Positions 58,601-64,000 of a stretch of 64,000 nt of DNA are shown here, piece after piece. Source of the stretch: Verticillium longisporum. Its lineage: Eukaryota > Ascomycota > Sordariomycetes > Glomerellales > Plectosphaerellaceae. The translations under genes were made by a program, and so were the position numbers. Below the pieces are notes generated by a model. The model was not told where the DNA came from. It ran no database searches and worked only from the letters and a program-made list of their open reading frames with translations. The stretch is from positions 5,456,001 to 5,520,000 of the forward strand of contig JAETXT010000001.1 in the NCBI GenBank assembly GCA_019188255.1, given 5' to 3'. How positions within the stretch are numbered: position 1 is the stretch's first letter; the number at the start of each line of letters is the position of its first letter.

Positions 58601-60279
58601 ATCTTTATAATATAGATTTATTTAATTATTTCCTCTAATATATAAATAACCTATTTTATCTAAAATAGGTAGATTAATTATATTAATACTTAATTAAGGT
58701 ATATAGAAGTAGTCTTTTAATATTATATCTTTAAGGGTATCTTTTAAATATATAATAATATCGCTTAAGCCCTCTAGGGATATAGAATTAGCTTTTCCTT
58801 AAGAAGCCTTTAAATTATTATATTTTGAGAAATAGTTAAAAAATAATTTATTTGAAATTATATAAATTATAATAATAGTATCTATAATAAAATTAATATT
58901 AATACTAGAATTTTCTACTTTATTAGCTAGATTATCTATATATAATATATTTATATAGTTATAGTATAATATATTAAAGGCTATATCTATTTTAGGATTT
59001 TTATCTATTTAGTTTCCGATTTAAATTTCTTTAAAGGTTATTAAATCTTTATTATTTTCTTCTTCTATAATTATATCCTCTTTAATAAAGGGTTTTTATA
59101 GTTTTCTTTATACCCTAAGATTATTAAAGCTATTTATTTATTTTCCCTTTTATCCCTAGGATTTATATTATCTTTATTATTTTTAGAAGAATTAGAGGGA
59201 TTTTCTTAATTTTTCTAGGACGAGGGACGTTTTTAAGGGTATAGGAAAAAGTAGTCTTCTTCTATATAATTTTTTATTTTATAATATTTATAAAATATAT
59301 CTTTAATCTTTTTCTAGGGTTTTTTAATTATTCTTAAGGGCTTTTTAATTCCTTAAAGAATTGAAATTTTCCTTTTATTTTTCTAAGACTTATTAAAATC
59401 TAGAAAGGAGGATATAATTTTTTCTAATAAATAATTAGAAGGATCTTAATAAAGAGCTTATATTATATAAATTATAGTATTCTCGTTTCTATTTTATATT
59501 TTATATAAGACCTAAGCTTTTATTATTTATTCTAGAAAGTCTAATTTTCTATTCTTTAATTCTTCTAATAATTCTATAACCTTATAAAAAAAGTTTTCTA
59601 TAGAATTAAAATTAGAAAGATCTAGAATGAAAAACGATATTAAAATATCGAAATCGGCTTAAAAACTTTTTAATTTATATAGCTTTTATAATTTTTTCTA
59701 GATTTCTAAGGGATCTAATAAGCTATTAACCTAAATAAGTAAGCCTATATCTAAAATACTTAATATATTCCTTATAGCCTTAAGGGCCTCTATATATTTT
59801 TCTTTAATTAAATTAATAGGAAGAGGTTTAATAACTTCTTTTAATTTAATTCCTTAAAATAGGAAAAAAGATTTAATTTATATAATCTAAATCTTATATC
59901 TAGTATTACCCTTAAGCTTCTAAAAGGATAGCTTAAAAGTACCTTTATCTATAGCTATAGAGTATTAAAGAGGTATTATAATATAGTAAAATATAGTATA
60001 TTAATAAAGATTATTTAAGAATAAGAAAAAATATTAAAATAAAAAGTATATTAATAGAAAGAGAATATTCTAATAATTCTTATATTTAAAGGGGAGCTTT
60101 ATAAATAAAGAGATAATAGTATAAAAGGCTATTAAAGTATAGGTATAAATATAATTAAATGTTAAATTAATAATTATGATTACTCGATAAAGAGAAGAGC
60201 TATTAATATAAAAAGTATATTAAAAGATAGAGAATCTTCTAAATATTAAGGATAAATTAATAGAAATTAAAATAACTTA
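55700..60279 (-). mobile_element. Ty1/Copia-type retrotransposon relic, RIP-inactivated
   Basis: Reverse-strand reading in order: gag-like region (60270-58400), zinc-binding pre-integrase and integrase start at 58340-58100 (EEAYTLYTRFIYYNIKALK; later YVDLVGPITPITYN), RT at about 57000-56480 (KLNKALYRLK*SPRL*YK, where the stops stand at Gln and Trp, and the YxDD-site segment YYINDI), and RNase H at 56300-55740 (SRYISNPSKEHFITLNRI, GYSDSS*SDILEDRTSTSR, VIALSTYKAKYIALYKAF). The order gag-INT-RT-RH is diagnostic of Copia. Stops at Gln and Trp codons are the expected RIP products. I did not identify its LTRs. The element is interrupted at 60279 by the Pot2-like insertion. Confidence 0.8.
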
Positions 60280-60325
60280 ACGTAATCCACAAGCGAGTGG
60301 TTCACCCATGCGAGTGGTTCACTTC
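60280..60325 (+). repeat. Left terminal inverted repeat of the Pot2-like element
   Basis: Begins acgtaatccacaagcgagtg and matches the reverse complement of 62093-62138 except one position (t versus a at 60309). Two copies of gcgagtggttcac lie within it. Confidence 0.93.
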
Positions 60326-60386
60326 ACCCCGACCCGACAAACATTCCGAGGAAAACCTCAACCCAAACGCCGTAAATCAATTAAAA

Positions 60387-62040
60387 TCACTCCTCCTCGT
60401 CTTTTGCAGACGATGAGATAGCTACCTGACAAGTTCTCGCGTTGTGGCCGGTCTTCCCGCATACGCTACAGCATCGTTTCTTCGGCTGGGACCACGACGC
60501 GGGACCCGGGTTCTGCAGCGTTTCCTCTTTTATCTGGATATCTACTTCCTTCTGAGCAATCTTGTCCTGTCCCTCGCCTACAGCCATGCTTCCTCCTTCC
60601 CGGAGACGTAGCTTTTGGCCCTCCGGCGTCGGCTTAGTGTAGCATTTTCCTCTCGAAGGATCATAACCTCTGACTTCAAAAGAGCGATCTGGTGCATAAC
60701 ACCCCGCGTCCCCTTCGCAAGATAGTCAACAGCATCTAAAATTGACGTTGGGGAGCTTCCCTGGTGGCGTGAGATTCGCCCTTTGATGAAGTCAGTCTGG
60801 GAACCTGCCTCGAGCAGGTTAGTGGGCGTCTTAGAGACCCAAGAATCACGCTCCCCGTGGGACGTCCCCGGAGGCGTCGTCGTCCTCAACCTCACATCCA
60901 GCTTTGACAGGACTGTTTCCGGGTTATGGGGGACAAGCCCCGCTCCTCGAAAGCCTCCCTGGATGTTTTTTCTGTCATTGCTTGCTGAAATGCAGCCGAA
61001 AACGCCGGGAAGAAGTCCTCTTTGCTGATGTGCGTTGTACCCGCCCTCATCCTATCCTCGATTTGCCGACCGTATGCTTTCTTTAGTGGGCCAAAACACC
61101 CAACATCGAGAGGCTGGAGTAGATGTGACGAATGAGGAGGCATACAGAGTGTGATGATGTTGTTCTCCTTGCAGTAGAGTTCGAAGTCGACCGAGTGGTG
61201 ACTTTCGTGGCCATCCAGGATCAGTAGGCGATAACCGCCCGAAGTACGGGACTTTGTATGCCTGTCAAAATGCCGAATCCATTCCAGACCAATATCATTC
61301 GTCGTCCAGCCGTTTGGAGATGTTGCGATTCTCCAGTCGCGAGAAATCGCGTCGTCCTGGTACCAGCTCGAGAGGTGGTACTTGCCCGAAACCACGATGA
61401 ACGGCGGGACGGAGAAACCCAACGCGCCAACGCCCTGGATCACCGTAACCCATTCCCGGTTGCCTGGCTGCCTCATCTTCACATTGGACCGTCTTTCCGA
61501 ACTGGTCACGACCATTCCGTTGGCGATAACGCCCATCTGGAAGCCGGTCTCGTCAAAGTTGTACATGTCAGCCTCTTGGATGCCGTACTTGGCGATCATG
61601 TTATGCACGAGGCGGAACCACGCGTTTATCGCGTCCGGATCTTCGCATTGGGCCCTCTTGTAGTCGTACTTGCGAAAGAAACGCGTCCGGAGCTCTGGTT
61701 GCCGTTTGACGAAGTTTGCGGCCCAGTTCTTCCCGACGCGTGGCGCGTCACGGTCGGCAAGCAGGCGATTCGCCATATCTCCGACCTCACCCAACCGGGG
61801 AGGGTAAGATCGCGCATCTAGGTCAAGGATATATTCGACAATAGTTTTCTCTTCTAGTACTGTTAATTTGGCAGAATTGGGCGGGCTTTCGCGTCGGGAG
61901 GGTTTGCCCTTCTGGCGTCGGAGGAGCGTCGTTAAGGGGACGGTGTAGATCCTCGCAGCACTCCGGGCGCTTAGGTTCGGGTCATTGTCCATAGCTTGGA
62001 TAGCAAGGAATAATTGACCTTCTTTTGAAAGAGTCTCCAT
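60387..62040 (-). CDS. Pogo/Fot1-type transposase (DDE_1), two frameshifts
   Basis: Read from ATG 62040 (METLSKEGQLFLAIQ) to stop 60387; 551 residues after two single bases are restored. Domains in order: helix-turn-helix of psq type (about 5-55), CENP-B/Tc5 DNA-binding domain (about 60-130, GKNWAANFVKRQPEL), then the DDE_1 catalytic core with NFDETGFQMG, LILDGHESHHS and LLQPLDVG. The last two Asp are separated by 35 residues (DD35D). A coiled-coil segment and a CCHC zinc knuckle (CSVCGKTGHNARTC) end the protein. Breaks lie at about 60948 (AF to RGAGLVP) and 60592-60596 (before MAVGEGQDK). All catalytic residues are present, so the element would be potentially autonomous if the breaks are sequence errors. 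Confidence 0.9.
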
Positions 62041-62092
62041 CGCGGGCGGAGGTGGAATCTGTAGAATTCAGGTGTAGGTCGTGGGCCCGGGC

Positions 62093-62138
62093 GAAGTGAA
62101 CCACTCGCTTGGGTGAACCACTCGCTTGTGGATTACGT
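62093..62138 (-). repeat. Right terminal inverted repeat of the Pot2-like element
   Basis: Ends cttgtggattacgt, followed by the TA target duplicate. It has two copies of the 13-base subterminal motif, as in the left end. Confidence 0.93.
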
Positions 62139-64000
62139 TAGCTTCTTTAATAGATTATATTTATAATTAAGCTTAATATTTACGAAATCCCTAAATACGA
62201 AAGTTATTTACTAATACTTAGTATTATATTACCTCTTTATAGCTATTTATATTAACGTAATTATTAATTAGGCTTCTTCTTAGAAAATCTCTTTATTTAT
62301 TTCCGGATTTATATCCCTAAATATATCTAATACTATATTTATCTTAAACCTATATACGACTTTATTCGCTAATATATTTATTATTATATTAAAAGTATTA
62401 TTTAAATTAAATTAGAGTATAATAATCCCCTTTATTTATAAAGTATCTAGGTTATCGAATATAAATATCTTAATAATTATCTTAATTATTTAATTCTTCT
62501 TTTTAGAAGCTCTATCGATTTAAGGATATTATATTATTAAGAACTTTAATTTCATCCTTATCTCTTTCTATAATCCTTTTTAATACTCGGATATAAATTT
62601 CCTATCTTTATCTAAGATAATAGATTTAAGTATCCCTTAATTTATAAATTAGAGTATTTAGATATTAATTCTTATTTAATTTTAAGTAATATATTCTATA
62701 TAGCTTAGGATTAAGATCGTACTTTTATTAAAGACGTTTATTATTATCTATATAGCGTTAAAGGTTTCGAAGCCCTTTATTTACTATAGTATTCTAGATA
62801 ATAGCGCTATTAATATCCCGATAATAAAATCTATAACGATAATATTAAATATAATAAATAATTTTAGGATTAATTAGAGCACTTTAATTAGCTTCGTCTA
62901 ATTAATTTAGTTTAATTTATATATTTCGTAATTAATAATATACTTTTTAATTATAATTTAGAGTTATAATATAATAAACTTAGAGATTATATTATATTAT
63001 ATCTAGTATTTATTAAAGTAATATTTATAATTATATAATTCTTCTAGAATATCCTCTAAGTAACTTTTTAGAATATAAAAGTAATATCTCCTATTAATTT
63101 CCTTATTATATAATAGCTTATCCTCTAATTTAAATAGGAGCTTAATTAAAGTATCCGCTTCCTTAATTTACGCTATAATATAGTTCTAATATAAATCTTT
63201 ATTATATCCCTTAAGAAGCTTCCTTTAGAAGTTAATATCTATATATATATTATTATATATAAAGATTACTTAATTATCCTAAATTTTATCTAGTTCGCTA
63301 AGGCTAGCTTATAGCGCTAAGCGTCCTAGTAATTATAATAGAGTATCGGCTATAATATTCGTCCTATTAAGGATATATTAATAATCTAGCTAAAATTAAC
63401 TTAGGAACTCTAAAAATAATATTAGCTTTATATTTAGCTATATCTTATTAATAATGATTAGAATTATTTACTTTATAATATTTATTATTATTATATAATC
63501 TATAAGAATAATAATTAATAGTCTTTATATAGATTATATTATTATCCTTATTTTATATACGATCTATATAAAGTATATAATTTCTAATTCTATTAATTAA
63601 TATTTAATTTTAGCTATATTAAGACCCTTATTAAGGTAGAGGATTAGGCGGACCGCTTAGTAGTCGATTATTCTTTTTAATAGCTAGGCCTCTTTATCTA
63701 TAATATAAAAAAATATAATAAAGAAGCTATATTCCTTTAATATATTAAGCTAGATAAATAGGATTTTATAAGGATCTTAGTAGAATAGAGCGATATTAGA
63801 ATATAATATATTTATAATATCCTTAAACGCTATAGCTTCTTCTTTAATAAATTTAATATTTATCGCTTAAACGTAGATCTTCCTCGCCCTTTTAATATTT
63901 CTTCTTTTTACTTTAATTATAATTAAGAGGGCGGATTTCTAGCTCTAGAGTAGTTCGACTCTATTAATAAATTAAGGTATAAGATATTAGAGCTAATTAA
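62139..64000 (-). mobile_element. Gypsy-type retrotransposon pol relic, RIP-inactivated
   Basis: The AT-rich block resumes right of the transposon. In reverse complement, about 62880-62270 reads in one frame DFIIGILIALLS, GFETFNAI*IIINVFNKS, SIILDKDRKFISEY*KGL*K, then FKINIVLDIF near the end. This matches a Gypsy integrase core (DFI.GLP, the DRD.RF block) with Gln/Trp codons turned to stops. Upstream on the same strand (63900-63000) lies the expected RNase H and zinc-finger region, which I can only follow loosely. The element runs past the window end. Confidence 0.7.

Larger units (their letters stand above)
47340..60279. other. RIP-saturated AT-rich block, left part
   Basis: Base composition changes abruptly near 47340 to roughly four-fifths A+T, and CA and TG dinucleotides are almost absent over long stretches. 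This is the trace of cytosine-to-thymine change in repeats by repeat-induced point mutation. No intact gene exists here. Remnants of retrotransposon proteins can be read between dense stops and are listed separately. Confidence 0.9.
60280..62138. mobile_element. Fot1/Pot2-like Tc1-mariner (pogo) DNA transposon, not RIPed
   Basis: 1859 bases with 46-bp terminal inverted repeats (60280-60325 and 62093-62138) that differ at a single base. It is flanked on both sides by TA (60278-60279 and 62139-62140), the target duplication of this superfamily. Each terminus contains gcgagtggttcac twice, a likely transposase-binding doublet. GC content is normal and CA/TG are common, in complete contrast to the surrounding DNA. 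Length and organisation are close to fungal Pot2 (about 1.86 kb). Confidence 0.93.

Noticed and set aside
47340..64000. Mitochondrial DNA insert explaining the AT-rich block
   Set aside because: The readable proteins are retrotransposon RT, RNase H and integrase, with stops at Gln and Trp codons as RIP produces; no mitochondrial gene is seen.
1..64000. tRNA, rRNA, CRISPR or secondary-metabolite cluster
   Set aside because: I found no T-loop/anticodon arrangement, rRNA core or spacer array, and no PKS, NRPS or terpene synthase near the P450.

Overview
This window is nuclear DNA of a filamentous ascomycete (Pezizomycotina, probably a sordariomycete). The evidence is intron-containing genes with 46-100 bp introns (donors gtatgt/gtaagt, branch ctaac/ctgac), fungal-only families (Opi1, Rtt109, LCL2, DUF3716) and a long AT block with the signature of repeat-induced point mutation (RIP). 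I cannot name the species.

Layout. Positions 1-31700 are gene-dense core genome: a 5'-truncated fungal-specific transcription factor (+), a cytochrome P450 (-), protein phosphatase inhibitor 2 (+), LCL2 (-) divergent from mitoribosomal bL27m (+), a DUF3716 plus CENP-C-like cupin protein (+), a class II aldolase/adducin protein (-), an RKM4-type SET methyltransferase (+), AP-1 mu (-), the OPI1 phospholipid regulator (+), an unknown membrane protein (-), a D-2-hydroxyacid dehydrogenase (+), RTT109 (-) divergent from mitoribosomal mL57 (+), and thymidylate kinase (-). Positions 32800-45700 are sparser: a GPI-type aspartic-protease homologue without its catalytic motifs (-), a KEN-box disordered protein (-), a secreted GH28 polygalacturonase (+), two small unknown genes and a short-chain dehydrogenase (all -). 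From about 47340 to the end the DNA becomes a RIP-destroyed retrotransposon nest in which CA/TG dinucleotides almost vanish. I can still read Copia RT/RNase H/integrase, a second retroelement integrase and a Gypsy-type integrase, all full of stops. One GC-normal Fot1/Pot2-like transposon (60280-62138) sits in this nest with clean inverted repeats and TA flanks, so it arrived after RIP.

The genes form no single pathway. They cover housekeeping functions (mitochondrial translation, vesicle coats, dTTP supply, H3K56 acetylation, PP1 control, lipid regulation) followed by a secreted/accessory set nearest the transposon block.

The main anomaly is that ten coding regions, including housekeeping genes and the young transposon, are each broken by one or two single-base indels in or beside G/C runs (eleven deletions, one insertion). 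Correcting each restores an exactly integral reading frame. Uncorrected sequencing or assembly error is the likeliest cause. The most unusual gene is the DUF3716/cupin protein at 8702-11554.
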